The position numbers and the translations under genes are program-made. Of a stretch of DNA of 40,374 nt, positions 24,273 through 34,318 are shown in pieces (the first letter of the stretch is position 1; each line of letters starts with the position of its first letter). A model generated the notes under the pieces. The model did not search any database and was not told the DNA's origin. It saw only the letters and a program-made list of their open reading frames with translations. Origin of the DNA: Actinomycetota bacterium. Its GTDB lineage: Bacteria > Actinomycetota > Aquicultoria > Aquicultorales > Aquicultoraceae. Location: the NCBI GenBank assembly GCA_030018005.1, contig JASEGT010000012.1:218-40591 (forward strand), given 5' to 3'.

Positions 24273-25019
24273 ATGTCGCTGGTGATAGCGAACAGGGTCT
24301 GTAAATACTATGGAAACGATGAGGCTACGAGGGTCCATGCACTTTGGCACGTCGATTTTACGATATCGCCGGGCGAATATATTGCGGTCATGGGCCCATC
24401 GGGGAGCGGAAAGAGCACGCTGCTTGCAATCTTGGGTGCGATGAATCCGCCGAGCGAGGGGTCGCTGCTTGTCGACGGCATCGATGTCTACGCGCTTTCG
24501 CAGGAGAAGCGGGCTGATTTCAGGCGCGAATACCTCGGATTCGTCTTTCAGCAGCCACAGCTCATACCATATCTTACGTCGCTTGAGAACGTGATGCTGC
24601 CGCTGGTCGTATCCGACGTCAAAGACAAGAAAGGGCTGGCTGCGCAGATGCTCGAAAAAGTAGGCCTCGGGGATAAAGCAAAGCGGTTGCCTTCGGAGCT
24701 TTCCGGCGGTGAACAGAGCCGTGTCGCTATTGCGCGGGCCATCGTCAACGACCCGCCCATGCTCCTCGCCGACGAGCCGGTAGGCAGCCTCGACAGCAAG
24801 ACCGGCTCGGAGATTCTGAATCTCTTTCAAGCCCTGCACGCGGATGGACAGACCATAATAATGGTCACACACAATCCCGATTCGATTCGCGATACCGGTC
24901 GTTTAATACGGCTAAAAGATGGTGTCATCGTGAGCGATGCGGCGACTGAGGAAGTGTTGTTCGCGGCAAGCGATGTTGTTGGTACGGGCGAACCCAAACA
25001 TAGTCTAGCTCACGATTAG
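24273..25019 (+). CDS. ABC transporter ATP-binding protein (LolD/MacB type)
   Basis: A 248-residue ATPase with Walker [10 protein letters not shown] (about residues 41-49), Q-loop [13 protein letters not shown], signature [14 protein letters not shown], Walker B MLLADEP and the switch histidine in VTHN. AGGAGG lies nine bases upstream. It is the energy-coupling subunit for the two FtsX-like permeases immediately before it and the last gene of the operon starting at 20525. Apart from GCGGGCCCG repeats no clear terminator follows. The LolD/MacB subclass commonly drives mechanical work on envelope proteins, so the substrate need not be a free ion. Confidence 0.93.
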   Translation: MSLVIANRVCKYYGNDEATRVHALWHVDFTISPGEYIAVMGPSGSGKSTLLAILGAMNPPSEGSLLVDGIDVYALSQEKRADFRREYLGFVFQQPQLIPYLTSLENVMLPLVVSDVKDKKGLAAQMLEKVGLGDKAKRLPSELSGGEQSRVAIARAIVNDPPMLLADEPVGSLDSKTGSEILNLFQALHADGQTIIMVTHNPDSIRDTGRLIRLKDGVIVSDAATEEVLFAASDVVGTGEPKHSLAHD

Positions 25020-25089
25020 TGCTTATGTGAATAGAGCGGGCCCGTTGTCGGCCGCCCATTTGGTAGGATTATTAAGGGTGTTAAATCGG

Positions 25090-25365
25090 TTAGGTCTTTA
25101 CGAAACGCTGGATTACATCCATCAGTTCCTGTATGGCGGAGTCCCCATCTTCGTTCGACAGTGCTTCCCGCACACAGCCTTTGATGTGGTCATCAAGGAT
25201 AATTAGACCCACACGCTGAGTCGCGCCGAGAACCGATGATATCTGGACCAGAATGTCAACGCAGTACTTATCGTCGTTTACCATCCGCTGGATACCACGG
25301 AGCTGGCCCTCAATACGCTTAAGTCTTGATAAAATCTTTTCTTTGTCGGCTGTATATGAAGTCAT
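25090..25365 (-). CDS. csoR: CsoR-family copper-sensing repressor
   Basis: The 91-residue all-helical product has the family pattern KEKILSRLKRIEGQLRGIQRMV. The three copper ligands typical of CsoR are present: Cys35, His60 and Cys64 (YCVDIL and DDHIKGC). CsoR tetramers release DNA on binding Cu(I). It is divergent from the copA gene with a 460 bp region between. GGTGGAGA precedes the ATG. Related sensors for nickel, sulphide or formaldehyde differ at these ligands, so copper is the best call. Confidence 0.93.
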   Translation of the reverse strand: MTSYTADKEKILSRLKRIEGQLRGIQRMVNDDKYCVDILVQISSVLGATQRVGLIILDDHIKGCVREALSNEDGDSAIQELMDVIQRFVKT

Positions 25366-25390
25366 TTCTCCACCTCACTCGACCTCACCC

Positions 25391-25411
25391 GGATACGTAT
25401 ACCCCTATTAT
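25391..25411 (-). promoter_or_regulatory. Possible CsoR site at the csoR promoter
   Basis: On the minus strand ATAGGGGTATACGTAT shares ATAGGGG and GTAT with the site before copA. It is 26 bases upstream of the csoR ATG, as expected for autorepression. Confidence 0.4.
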
Positions 25412-25510
25412 CTTAGGATTTCGCGGAAGTGTCAACAATCTGTAGAGACTCACCTTGCTATATGGTTGACGATTTGACTTTGCAGGAGTGCAAATGATAA
25501 CGTTATACAT

Positions 25511-25527
25511 ATAGGGGGTAGGGGTAT
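25511..25527 (+). promoter_or_regulatory. Probable CsoR operator before copA
   Basis: ATAGGGGGTAGGGGTAT is G-tract-rich with ATA/TAT ends, similar to ATACCGGTAGGGGGTAT before the ccdA-like gene. It lies just after TATACA, the best -10 candidate, so a bound repressor would block transcription start. Confidence 0.55.
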
Positions 25528-25827
25528 CATTTGGCGGTTTTTATCGATAATAGCGGCGCGTTACGAGATATACCACGGGATTCTATAAATAGCGGTGCTG
25601 TTCCGTTCTAAATCGGCTGGTTGATAAAGCTGAACGTCGGCCTCAGAATAGATACCGGGCGCTGGAAAATTCGAGGCGCGACGAGTAAGGTCGGTTGAGG
25701 CCGGGCAGGGCTTGAGGGGCCGGATAGAGTTTTAGCGCGTTAAACGATCGGCTGTGCACCATAAGAGGAATATTGATTCGGTGCGTAGAAGCACGCTCTA
25801 TCTTAAATATAAACAGAAGGTGAAGTC

Positions 25828-28275
25828 GTGGAGACGATAAAAGTTATTCTTCCCGTCACAGGCATGACGTGAGCGTCGTGCGTGCGCCGCGTGGAAACGG
25901 CGCTTCATAAAGTAGACGGTGTAATAGATGTAAACGTCAGCCTGGCGAGCCAGAAGGCGACTATCGAGATAGATAAGGGCAAGGCCTCGGTCAACGACCT
26001 TTTGGCGGCGATCAAAGAATCAGGCTATGATGTCGCAGCCGAAGAGATAGCAATCCCCATCGGTTTGATGACGTGCGCTTCGTGCGTGCGCCGCGTGGAA
26101 CAAGCGCTTCTCAAGGTCGAGGGAGTGCTATCCGCTAATGTAAACCTAGCGACCGAAAAGGGAACCGTCTCGTATATCCCGTCGGTCGTGACTTCGCACC
26201 AACTTAAGCGGGCGATTATCGATGCGGGATACGAGGTGCGGGAGACCGAAGACACAGACGAAGCGCTTAAGCCGCGCAGTGAGGCCGAAGAGATAAAGCA
26301 CCGCTTGATCATCGCCGCTGTTCTCACCGCTATCGTGATGATAGGTAGCATGCATGACCTTATTCCGGCGCTGATGATGATCCCGAACAAAACGAGATTC
26401 TTGATACTTTTAGCCTTGGCAAGCCCGGTCCAGTTCTGGGCAGGCTGGCGATTCTACCGGGGCGCGTATCTTACGGCCAAACACGGCACTACCGATATGA
26501 ACACACTGGTAGCGGTTGGAACTACCGCCGCGTATATCTATAGCATCGCGGTCACCTTTGTCCCCGAGCTCTTCGAGGCCCAGGGAATCATGCCCGCGGT
26601 CTACTACGATACCTCCGCAACGATTATTACCCTCATCCTCTTCGGACGCTATCTTGAGGCAAAAGCAAAGGGAAGGGCTTCGGACGCTATAAAGAAACTT
26701 CTTGGGCTCCAGGCGAAGACCGGCCGCGTCGTCCGTGACGGCCGGGAGATCGATATTGCCATCGACGCGATTGTCGCCGGCGATATCGTGCTGGTTCGAC
26801 CCGGAGAGAAAATCCCGGTCGACGGTATTGTGGTCGACGGCTATTCATCGATAGACGAGTCGATGATAACCGGCGAGAGCATCCCGGTCGAAAAGCGAGC
26901 AGGCGACGAGGTTATCGGGGCGACGATAAACAAGACGGGCGCATTCAAGTTCAGGGCGACCAAGGTCGGTAGCGAGACCGCCTTGGCGCAAATAGTAAAG
27001 CTCGTCGAGGAAGCGCAGGGCTCCAAAGCCCCCATCCAGCGTCTCGCCGACATCGTGGCGAGCTATTTTGTGCCGACGGTTATTACCATCGCGGTGGTAA
27101 CGTTTGTCGTCTGGTATGTCTTTGGCCCGAAACCGGCGTTTACGCTGGCTCTGCTAAACTTTGTCGCGGTTCTCATCATAGCTTGCCCGTGCGCGTTGGG
27201 ACTGGCCACACCGACGGCCATCATGGTCGGAACCGGCCAGGGCGCACAGAACGGCATCCTTATCCGTGATGCGCAGGCGCTCGAGAATGCGCACAAGATA
27301 AACACGATTGTTTTGGATAAAACCGGCACATTGACGCAGGGCAAACCGGTCTTGACCGATATAGTCGCGGCAGGAGGGTTTGACGACGATGAAATTTTGC
27401 GATTTGCCGCATCGGCTGAGCGCGGCTCCGAGCATCCGCTCGGTGAAGCGATAGTCGCCCGCGCTAAAGAGCGAGAGCTTATCCTGGGCGAGCCGCAGGA
27501 TTTCGAGTCCTTCACCGGTCGGGGCATCGGCGCGACTATCGATGGGCGCCGTGTGATGTTGGGTAACGCCCGCTTTATGGAGGAGCGCAATATCGCGCTC
27601 AACGACTTAGGCGAGGCCGCTGAAAAGCTCTCCACCGAGGGCAAGACACCGATGTATGTCTCGGTCGACACGGAGGCGGTCGGCATCGTCGCCGTCGCCG
27701 ACGTCTTAAAGGAGAACTCGAAGGCCGCTGTTGGGCGGCTCAGAGGCATGGGGCTCGAGGTCATCATGATAACCGGCGACAACGAGCGCACGGCTAAGGC
27801 TATCGCGAGCCAAGTCGGCGTCGACCGCGTCTTTGCAGAGGTGTTACCGGCCGACAAGGCCAGTGAGATAAAGCGCCTCCAGGATGAGGGACGGGTTGTC
27901 GCTATGGTCGGCGACGGCATCAACGACGCACCCGCGCTCGCTCAGGCCAACATCGGCATCGCGATAGGGACCGGCACCGACGTGGCCATAGAAGCATCCG
28001 ACATCACGCTGATCAGCGGCGACTTGCAAGGGCTGGTGACGTCTATCGCGCTCAGCAGAAAAACGCTCAAGACCATCTACCAGAACCTGTTCTGGGCGTT
28101 CATCTATAACATAATATTAATACCCGTGGCGGCCGGCGTTCTCTACCCGTTCTTCGGGATCAGCCTGAACCCCATGTATGCCGCCGCGGCGATGGCTTTA
28201 AGCTCGGTCTCGGTGGTATCGAACTCGTTGAGGCTGCGCAAGTTCAACGCGCCGCGGCTCACAGCTTCGATTTAA
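25828..28275 (+). CDS. copA: Copper-exporting P1B ATPase with in-frame TGA at a metal-ligand codon
   Basis: 815 residues if the TGA at 25870-25872 is decoded. There are two N-terminal heavy-metal domains: GMT-[TGA]-ASCVRRVE (residues 13 on) and [12 protein letters not shown] (about residues 74 on). Eight membrane helices follow, with CPC at 453-455, the phosphorylation loop D497KTGTLT, HP motif SEHPLGEA, and [15 protein letters not shown] plus the last-helix MxxSS pattern ([15 protein letters not shown]) indicates Cu(I) export. The GTG at 25828 has AGAAGGTGA upstream and is in frame through the TGA. If TGA stops translation, the first possible restart is GTG at 25882, without a ribosome site and without the first metal motif. 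Divergent from csoR. Confidence 0.92.
25884..25903 (+). promoter_or_regulatory. SECIS-like hairpin downstream of the TGA in copA
   Basis: GCGCCG and CGGCGC form a perfect 6 bp stem around the 8-base loop CGTGGAAA, beginning 12 bases after the TGA. Bacterial SECIS elements are hairpins just after UGA with a G in the first two loop bases; the second loop base here is G, 19 bases from the UGA. The equivalent place in the second metal domain (with TGC) has a broken stem. GC-rich DNA forms such hairpins often, so this is suggestive only. Confidence 0.4.
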
Positions 28276-28378
28276 GCGGCTGGGTGTACAAGAGCTAAAA
28301 AAAGGTTATCATTTAGCCAGGAGAGATTTGAGGTCCAGCGCCGGTTGGGCCTTGCGGTCAATAGCGTGGGGTTAGCGT

Positions 28379-29161
28379 ATGGGCATCGAGCTATTTAAAA
28401 TCGCACAGATATCGGACCTCCATTGCGGAGACAGCCGCTTTGAAGAGAGCCTCATGCTCAGCGCCATACACGAGATAAATGAGGCTGAGCCGAATGTCGT
28501 GGTCATCTGCGGCGACCTGACGACTGCGGGATATTTGGACGAGTTCGAGCAGGCGAAAAATTTCATCGACATGCTTCGCTGTCCCATCAAGATAATCGTC
28601 GCCGGCAATCATGACCATCGCAATCTCGGCTACCTCCATTTCGAAAATATCTTTGGCACCCGCTACAAGACATACGACCTCCAATTCGGGATGCCGTCGC
28701 AGGACGGTATCGACGAACGGATAAAGTTCGTCGCCGTCGATTCATGCAAGCCCGACCTCAACGATGGCGAGATAGGCCGCGAGCATTACGATTGGCTTAA
28801 AGAGGAATTCGCCGTCGAGAGGACCTTCAAAGCCTTTGTCCTCCACCACCACCTGGTGAGCGTGCCCGGAACTGGTCGCGAGCGAAATATCGTATGGGAT
28901 GCGGGCGATGTTCTGGCGCGCCTGCGCGGCGCCGGCGTCAACCTGGTGCTCTGCGGTCACAAGCACGTGCCGTATGTGTGGTCGGTATCGAATATGCTGC
29001 TTATAAACAGCGGCACCGCCTCGACCTATCGAACCCGCGGCTTTACGGAGCCCTCCTATAATATCGTGGAGATATTACCTGGCGACGTGGTGGTCAAGAC
29101 AAAAGTCCCCGGTGAGGATTTTGCCGAGGAATGGAGTTTTCCGCGATATCCCGTCTTTTGA
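28379..29161 (+). CDS. Calcineurin-like metallophosphoesterase
   Basis: The 260-residue product carries all five blocks of the family: D13-L-H15-CGD, GDLT near residue 44, GNHDH near 80, the LHHHL histidine near 158, and GHKH near 200. These bind two metal ions for phosphoester hydrolysis. The wording is close to the CpdA type (cyclic-nucleotide phosphodiesterase), but substrate cannot be told from sequence. There is no signal peptide, so it is cytosolic. The ATG follows GTGGGG. It is followed 74 bases later by the ROK kinase and may be cotranscribed with it. Confidence 0.9.
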   Translation: MGIELFKIAQISDLHCGDSRFEESLMLSAIHEINEAEPNVVVICGDLTTAGYLDEFEQAKNFIDMLRCPIKIIVAGNHDHRNLGYLHFENIFGTRYKTYDLQFGMPSQDGIDERIKFVAVDSCKPDLNDGEIGREHYDWLKEEFAVERTFKAFVLHHHLVSVPGTGRERNIVWDAGDVLARLRGAGVNLVLCGHKHVPYVWSVSNMLLINSGTASTYRTRGFTEPSYNIVEILPGDVVVKTKVPGEDFAEEWSFPRYPVF

Positions 29162-29234
29162 CAAAGGGACTGCAGCCCGGTTGAAGAACTTAACATTTAA
29201 CTCTAATAGCGTGATTGAAAAGGGCGGTATTTGT

Positions 29235-30203
29235 ATGGGTTCCCGAAGTGTGGCAATCGGAGTCGATATCGGCGGCACAAAGATCGCCGCAGCGACCGTC
29301 GACCGGCAGGGGAACATCGTCTCATCGCATACGATCTCCACACCATTGCAATCGAGCGAAGCCGCGGTCGATGCGATTGCCCAGCTCATAGAGACCATCA
29401 AGACGGCCTCGTCCGGGATAGTAGAGGTGGTAGGTGTCGGCATCGCGGTGGCGGGTACCGTCGACTGGGCGCACGGGGCTATCGTGCAATCGCCGAACCT
29501 TCCTTTTAACGACATAAAGCTTTGCGCGATAATCGAAAAGAGCTGTGGGCTACCGACCGTCCTCGACAACGACGCGAACCTCGCGACCTTTGGAGAGAAG
29601 CGATACGGGATTGCGCGCGATGCCAACCACATTGTCGGCCTGACACTCGGCACGGGCATCGGCTCCGGCATTATTTGCGATGGGCGTCTGTACCGGGGAG
29701 CGACCGGCAGTGCCGCTGAGCTAGGACATATGGTAATCACCGCGGAAGGTCCGCGATGCACGTGCGGCTCGTACGGGTGTTTCGAGGAGATGGCATCCGG
29801 AAGAGCGCTCGTTCGTCTTGCAAAAGAGCGGGTCGCGCTCGATGGGGGCGGTCTCATCGGTGAGATGACCGGCGGCGACCCGGAGCGGGTGACCGGCCCG
29901 ATGGTGACCGAAGCAGCCCGCCAGGGCGATGCCGCAGCCAACGAGGTCTTTGCCGCAGTCGGTTTCTGGCTCGGGATAGGCATCAACAATGTTATCAACA
30001 TCTTCAATCCGGAAATCGTAGTCATCGACGGTGGCATGGCCGATGCCGGTGAGCTGGTGCTCGCACCGGCTAGAGCCGTCGTGGCCGAGAGAACCCTTCA
30101 CCCAAACAAAGATGTCGCCAAGATCGTCCGTGGTCAACTCGGGAATCAGGCCGGTATGCTCGGTGCGGCCGCCCTCGTATTCGAGTCCTTCGATATCGAG
30201 TAG
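29235..30203 (+). CDS. ROK-family sugar kinase (glucokinase-like)
   Basis: The 322-residue product has N-terminal phosphate motif VDIGGTKIAAA, the second ATP motif LGTGIGSGII, the catalytic DNDANLA segment and the ROK zinc motif CTCGSYGCFEEMASG. ROK kinases phosphorylate glucose or N-acetylated hexoses; the E..G.H-type sugar-binding motif (ELGHMVI) supports glucokinase or ManNAc/GlcNAc kinase. I chose ATG at 29235 with AGGGCGG upstream; the frame is open back to 29112, inside the previous gene, but those residues do not fit the family. There is no attached DNA-binding domain, so it is an enzyme and not a ROK repressor. Confidence 0.92.
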   Translation: MGSRSVAIGVDIGGTKIAAATVDRQGNIVSSHTISTPLQSSEAAVDAIAQLIETIKTASSGIVEVVGVGIAVAGTVDWAHGAIVQSPNLPFNDIKLCAIIEKSCGLPTVLDNDANLATFGEKRYGIARDANHIVGLTLGTGIGSGIICDGRLYRGATGSAAELGHMVITAEGPRCTCGSYGCFEEMASGRALVRLAKERVALDGGGLIGEMTGGDPERVTGPMVTEAARQGDAAANEVFAAVGFWLGIGINNVINIFNPEIVVIDGGMADAGELVLAPARAVVAERTLHPNKDVAKIVRGQLGNQAGMLGAAALVFESFDIE

Positions 30204-30468
30204 CCCTAATCAGAAGCTCAAACTTTCTCTTTGCGCTGAACGGCACACCAGCCATCCGCATAAATAGCCACAAATCCCTTATTAAGCCGGCATTTCTAGT
30301 TTTCCGATGGCCCGAAGCGGGTAAATTACTGCCAATACGTCTCAGGATTTTCGATTAGAATTGCGACTCGATAATCAACACTATTGATATGGCAGAGCCT
30401 AGCCAGGTATCTATAGATTGAAGCTTGGCCCTTTAGGGCTGACTATCATAGCGGCGAAAGGGGATATT

Positions 30469-32954
30469 ATGGGTTCAAAGACGGTCAAAAAAACAACAGG
30501 TAAGCCGGCCGAAGTGCCTGTCGAAGAACTTCGAAAGGTGTGTGACGCGAGCATGTTTACGTTTAGCTCTACCGACGAGGTCGAGCGCTCGAGGGAACCG
30601 TCGGGCAAGCGAGAGCGCTCGAAGCGATAGAGTTCGGCTTGGGCATCAAGACAAAAGGTTTTAACCTTTATGCATCCGGGCCCCTTGGGGTGGGCAAGAC
30701 CTCGACTGTCAAAGCCTATATTCAGAAGCGCGCCAAGGAGGAGCCTGTCCCTGACGACTGGTGCTATGTCAACAATTTTGTCGATCCCGACCGCCCGTTG
30801 GCGATAGCGCTTCCCGCCGGCCACAGCAGGGAATTCGCCAAGCACATGGATGAGCTTATAGAGAGCGCGCGGGAAGAAATCCCGAAGGCCTTCGAGAGCA
30901 AAGAGTATGAGGAGCGCAAATCGCGTATCGGAAATGATTTCGAAGCTGAAAAAGAAAAAGGTTTCGGCGAGATAGAGAAGAAAGCGGAGGAGCGTGGTTT
31001 TGCGGTTGACATAACTCCCTCGGGCATCGCCACGCTTCCGTTGAGAAAAGGGAGGCCCTTGCGCAGAGAAGAGTTCGGTCTTCTCCCCGATCAGGAGCGA
31101 AAAGAGATTCAAACGGCGGCGGAAGCGCTACAATCCGAGATTAACGAGGTCTTAGGTCGTATACGGCGAACCGAAAAGGAAGCCAAGCAGAAAGTCCAGG
31201 AGCTGGACAAAGAGACTTCACTCTTTGCGATAGGCCACTTGCTAGAGGATTTACGCGATAATTATAGGGACCACGCCAAGGTCATCTCCTATTTGGAGCA
31301 GATAGAGAAGGATATCATCGAGAATTTGAATGATTTTCGCGTCACCGAGAAGCCGGTGATAGCTATGCCCGGCCTCGAGGCGCTCCAGAAGCAGCCGAGC
31401 TTCGACCGATATAAAGTAAACGTCGTCATAAACAACAGCGAACTCGAGGGTGCTCCGGTCGATTTTGAGCTTAACCCTTCATACTATAATTTGACCGGTA
31501 AGACAGAGTATAAGGCGACCTTTGGCGCGATGAGCACCGACTTTACGTTGATTAAAGCGGGCGCGTTTCACCGGGCAAACGGCGGCTATTTACTTGTGAA
31601 CATATTGGATCTGCTAATGAGTCCGCTCGCATGGGACATGCTAAAGCGCGCTTTGCACAGCGAGGAGATACGGATCGAGCTTATGGGTGAACAATTCAGG
31701 ACAATTCCGGCTTCGACCATCAAACCGGAGCCTATTCCGCTCAATGTCAAAGTGGTCTTAGTCGGCAGCCCGCGCATATATATGCTTCTCTACCAGATGG
31801 ACGAGGACTTCAGGGAGCTTTTCAAGGTGAAAGCCGACTTCAACATAGAGATGGACCGCACCGAAGAGCACATGCTCAAATACGCGAGCTTTATCAGCAG
31901 TCGGGTCCAAGAGGCGAAACTCAAGCCGTTTGACCCATCGGGAGTCGCGAAAATCGTCGAGTACGGCTCCTGGCTCGCAGGCGACCAGAAGAAGCTTTCG
32001 ACCCGCTTCATGGACATAGGCGATATCGCCAGCGAGGCGAGTTATTGGGCCACTGCCGATAACGGCTCAGTAGTCGTCAACGCCGGGCATGTGGACAGAG
32101 CGGTCGAGCATAAGAGATTCCGGTCCAATATGATCGAGGCGAAGACGCAGGAGCTTATCGATAGAGATATCGTGATGATAAAGACCGAAGGTGAAGTCGT
32201 CGGGCAAATCAACGCGCTTTCCATTATAAGTTTGGGTGATTACTATTTCGGCCGGCCGTCCCGGATTACCGGAAAGGTTCATCTCGGTAAACGAGGCGTC
32301 GTCGATATCGAGCGGGAGATATCGATGAGCGGGCCGAGCCATAGTAAGGGCGTCCTCATTCTAGCAAATTATCTCGCCAGCATGTACGCGACGGACAAAC
32401 CGCTGTCGATGTCGGCGAGTATTACATTCGAGCAGAGCTACGAAGGTGTAGACGGCGACAGCGCCTCGAGCACCGAGCTTTACACGATTCTCTCGGCGCT
32501 CTCCGGCCTGCCCATCAAGCAGAACATGGCGGTTACGGGCTCCGTCAATCAGCACGGGGAAATTCAACCCATCGGCGGGGTCAACCGCAAGATAGAAGGG
32601 TTCTTCGATGTTTGCAAGGCGCGTGGCCTCACAGGGGAGCAGGGCGTTCTCATACCGGTGCAAAATCTCGATAACCTTATGCTGAAAAACGAAGTAATAG
32701 AGGCGGTAAAAGCGGGAGAGTTTCATATCTACCCGGTGCGTACGATAGATGGGGGCATCGAGATACTGACCGGGGTCGAGGCCGGCACAAGAGCCGAAGA
32801 CGGCACTTTTCCCGAGGGCACCGTACATTACCTCGTCAACGAGAAGCTAAAAGAGATGGCCGAAAAACTAAAGGTCTACGAATTCGGCGCGGCACATACG
32901 GCGGGCGAAGCAGAGAGCGGGCAGGAAGCCGCCGAGGCTGTTGGTAAAGACTGA
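30469..32954 (+). CDS. Lon-family ATP-dependent protease, interrupted by a one-base deletion
   Basis: Homologous to the Lon-related AAA proteases of the COG1067 type (about 800 residues). The N-terminus (VEELRKVCDASMFTFSSTDEVE) is in one frame, then a stop follows at 30628-30630. From about 30586 the expected continuation (PLEGTVGQARALEAIEFGLGIKTKGFNLY) lies in another frame, continuing to 32954. One missing C around 30586 explains both. The rest is intact: Walker A GPLGVGKT, a helical insert, and the Lon catalytic domain with Ser in GDSASSTE and Lys in GVNRKIEGF. If not a sequencing error, the coding frame restarts at TTG 30639, losing about 56 residues. ATG 30469 has AAAGGGG upstream. Confidence 0.85.
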
Positions 32955-33092
32955 GCAAAGGGCGGGTATGCCGGCACGGTTGGCGACTATGAGATGGTTG
33001 TGTAATAATCGTTCACATAACAAGCCCGCGCTTGTATGAGTATCGAGAAACCTTCATTGTGTCGTCGTTATCTTTTGAATTTGAGGTGGTCT

Positions 33093-34181
33093 ATGTCGAA
33101 CGTATACTTAAGCCGATTTTCCGGGAAGCACAAGAGTTGGCTGACCAAGACCGAGGATCTCTTTGAGCGGGCCGGTTTTGCATCGCTTATTTCACCCGGC
33201 GACATCGTCGCCATCAAGGTTCATTTTGGAGAGCGCGGCAACACGGCTTTTCTGTCTCCGCTATATGTCAGGCGCATTGTCGACAAGGTCAAAGCGGCGG
33301 GCGGCAAACCGTTTATTACGGACGCCAATACGTTGTATGTGGGAGCGCGTTCTAATGCGGTCGACCATCTTACAACGGCGCTCGAAAATGGTTTTAGTTA
33401 TACGACAGTAGGTGCGCCACTCGTTATAGCCGACGGCTTAAACGGAAAGGATTACGTAGCCGTTGAAATCGAGGGCAAACATTTCAAAGAAGCAAAGTTG
33501 GGGAGTGCTGTCGCCCACGCAAACGCCATGATCGTGATGACTCACTTTAAGGGACATGAGTTGACCGGCTTTGGCGGAGCCCTCAAGAATGTCGGCATGG
33601 GCCTTGGCTGCCGCAGCGCTAAACAGATGATGCACTCCGATGTTCTGCCCGAGGTCGACGAGGGGACCTGCACCGCGTGCGGGGATTGCGTCGAGTGGTG
33701 CCCAACCGGAGCCATCGCTGTTAACGAAACGGCAAAGATAGATTCGGCGACGTGTATCGGTTGTGGGGAATGCACGGTGACATGCTCGTTTGGAGCAATC
33801 ATGGTTAACTGGAAGACCGAGCCGCAGACCATTCAAGAGAAGATCGTCGAGTATACCTGGGCGGCAGTAAAAGATAAACCCGGCAAAGTCGGATATATCA
33901 ATTTTGTTATGGATGTCAGCCCGGATTGCGACTGCTGGGGATGGAATGACGCCCCGATAGTCCCCGATATCGGCATCGCGGCGTCGCTCGACCCTATCGC
34001 GATAGACCAGGCCTGCGCCGATCTGGTCAACGATACGTTGGGAATCGTAGGCCGGCTCGAACGGGTCGACGACCCTGACAAATTCGGCCATATCAGCGGC
34101 ATCGACTGGCGTCCGCAGCTTGCGTATGGCGAGGAAATCGGACTCGGCACGCGCGCCTACAAGCTGGTAACAATAGAGTAA
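33093..34181 (+). CDS. DUF362 protein with two [4Fe-4S] ferredoxin motifs
   Basis: The 362-residue product has an N-terminal DUF362 region (IKVHFGERGNTAFLSP, then DANTLYVGARSNAVDH, and HFKGHELTGFGGALKNVGMG) followed by a bacterial ferredoxin insert with CTACGDCVEWCPTGA and CIGCGECTVTCSFGA, then the rest of DUF362 (VSPDCDCWGWNDAPIVPDIGIAASLDP). DUF362 proteins are thought to be redox-related; the true substrate is unknown. I chose ATG at 33093, with GAGGTGG upstream; the frame extends to 33036. It has no signal peptide. It stands alone between Lon and a membrane protein, so no operon context helps. Confidence 0.88.
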   Translation: MSNVYLSRFSGKHKSWLTKTEDLFERAGFASLISPGDIVAIKVHFGERGNTAFLSPLYVRRIVDKVKAAGGKPFITDANTLYVGARSNAVDHLTTALENGFSYTTVGAPLVIADGLNGKDYVAVEIEGKHFKEAKLGSAVAHANAMIVMTHFKGHELTGFGGALKNVGMGLGCRSAKQMMHSDVLPEVDEGTCTACGDCVEWCPTGAIAVNETAKIDSATCIGCGECTVTCSFGAIMVNWKTEPQTIQEKIVEYTWAAVKDKPGKVGYINFVMDVSPDCDCWGWNDAPIVPDIGIAASLDPIAIDQACADLVNDTLGIVGRLERVDDPDKFGHISGIDWRPQLAYGEEIGLGTRAYKLVTIE

Positions 34182-34318
34182 TATTCCTGCTAGACAGCGA
34201 ATATTATAAAGCTTATTAGATAACTAAAGTATTAAGCAGAGCACCTCTGGCTGGCGCTGAACAGGGGATAGCTCGGGGTTTGACCAATACCACTGTAGTC
34301 ATTGCTTATAAGGGGTTG

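Larger units (their letters stand above)
25366..25827. other. Divergent csoR-copA regulatory region, no gene seen
   Basis: 462 bp. A G-tract site lies near the csoR end (25391-25411) and another at 25511-25527, with TTGACG (25466) or TTGACT (25474) and TATACA (25504) as promoter-like hexamers for copA. About 300 bases then remain before the copA start; I find no credible small gene or recognised riboswitch in this long leader. Confidence 0.5.

Noticed and set aside
25528-25827. Long copA leader as a possible copper chaperone gene or riboswitch
   Set aside because: No open frame with a CxxC motif and no conserved riboswitch core could be recognised.
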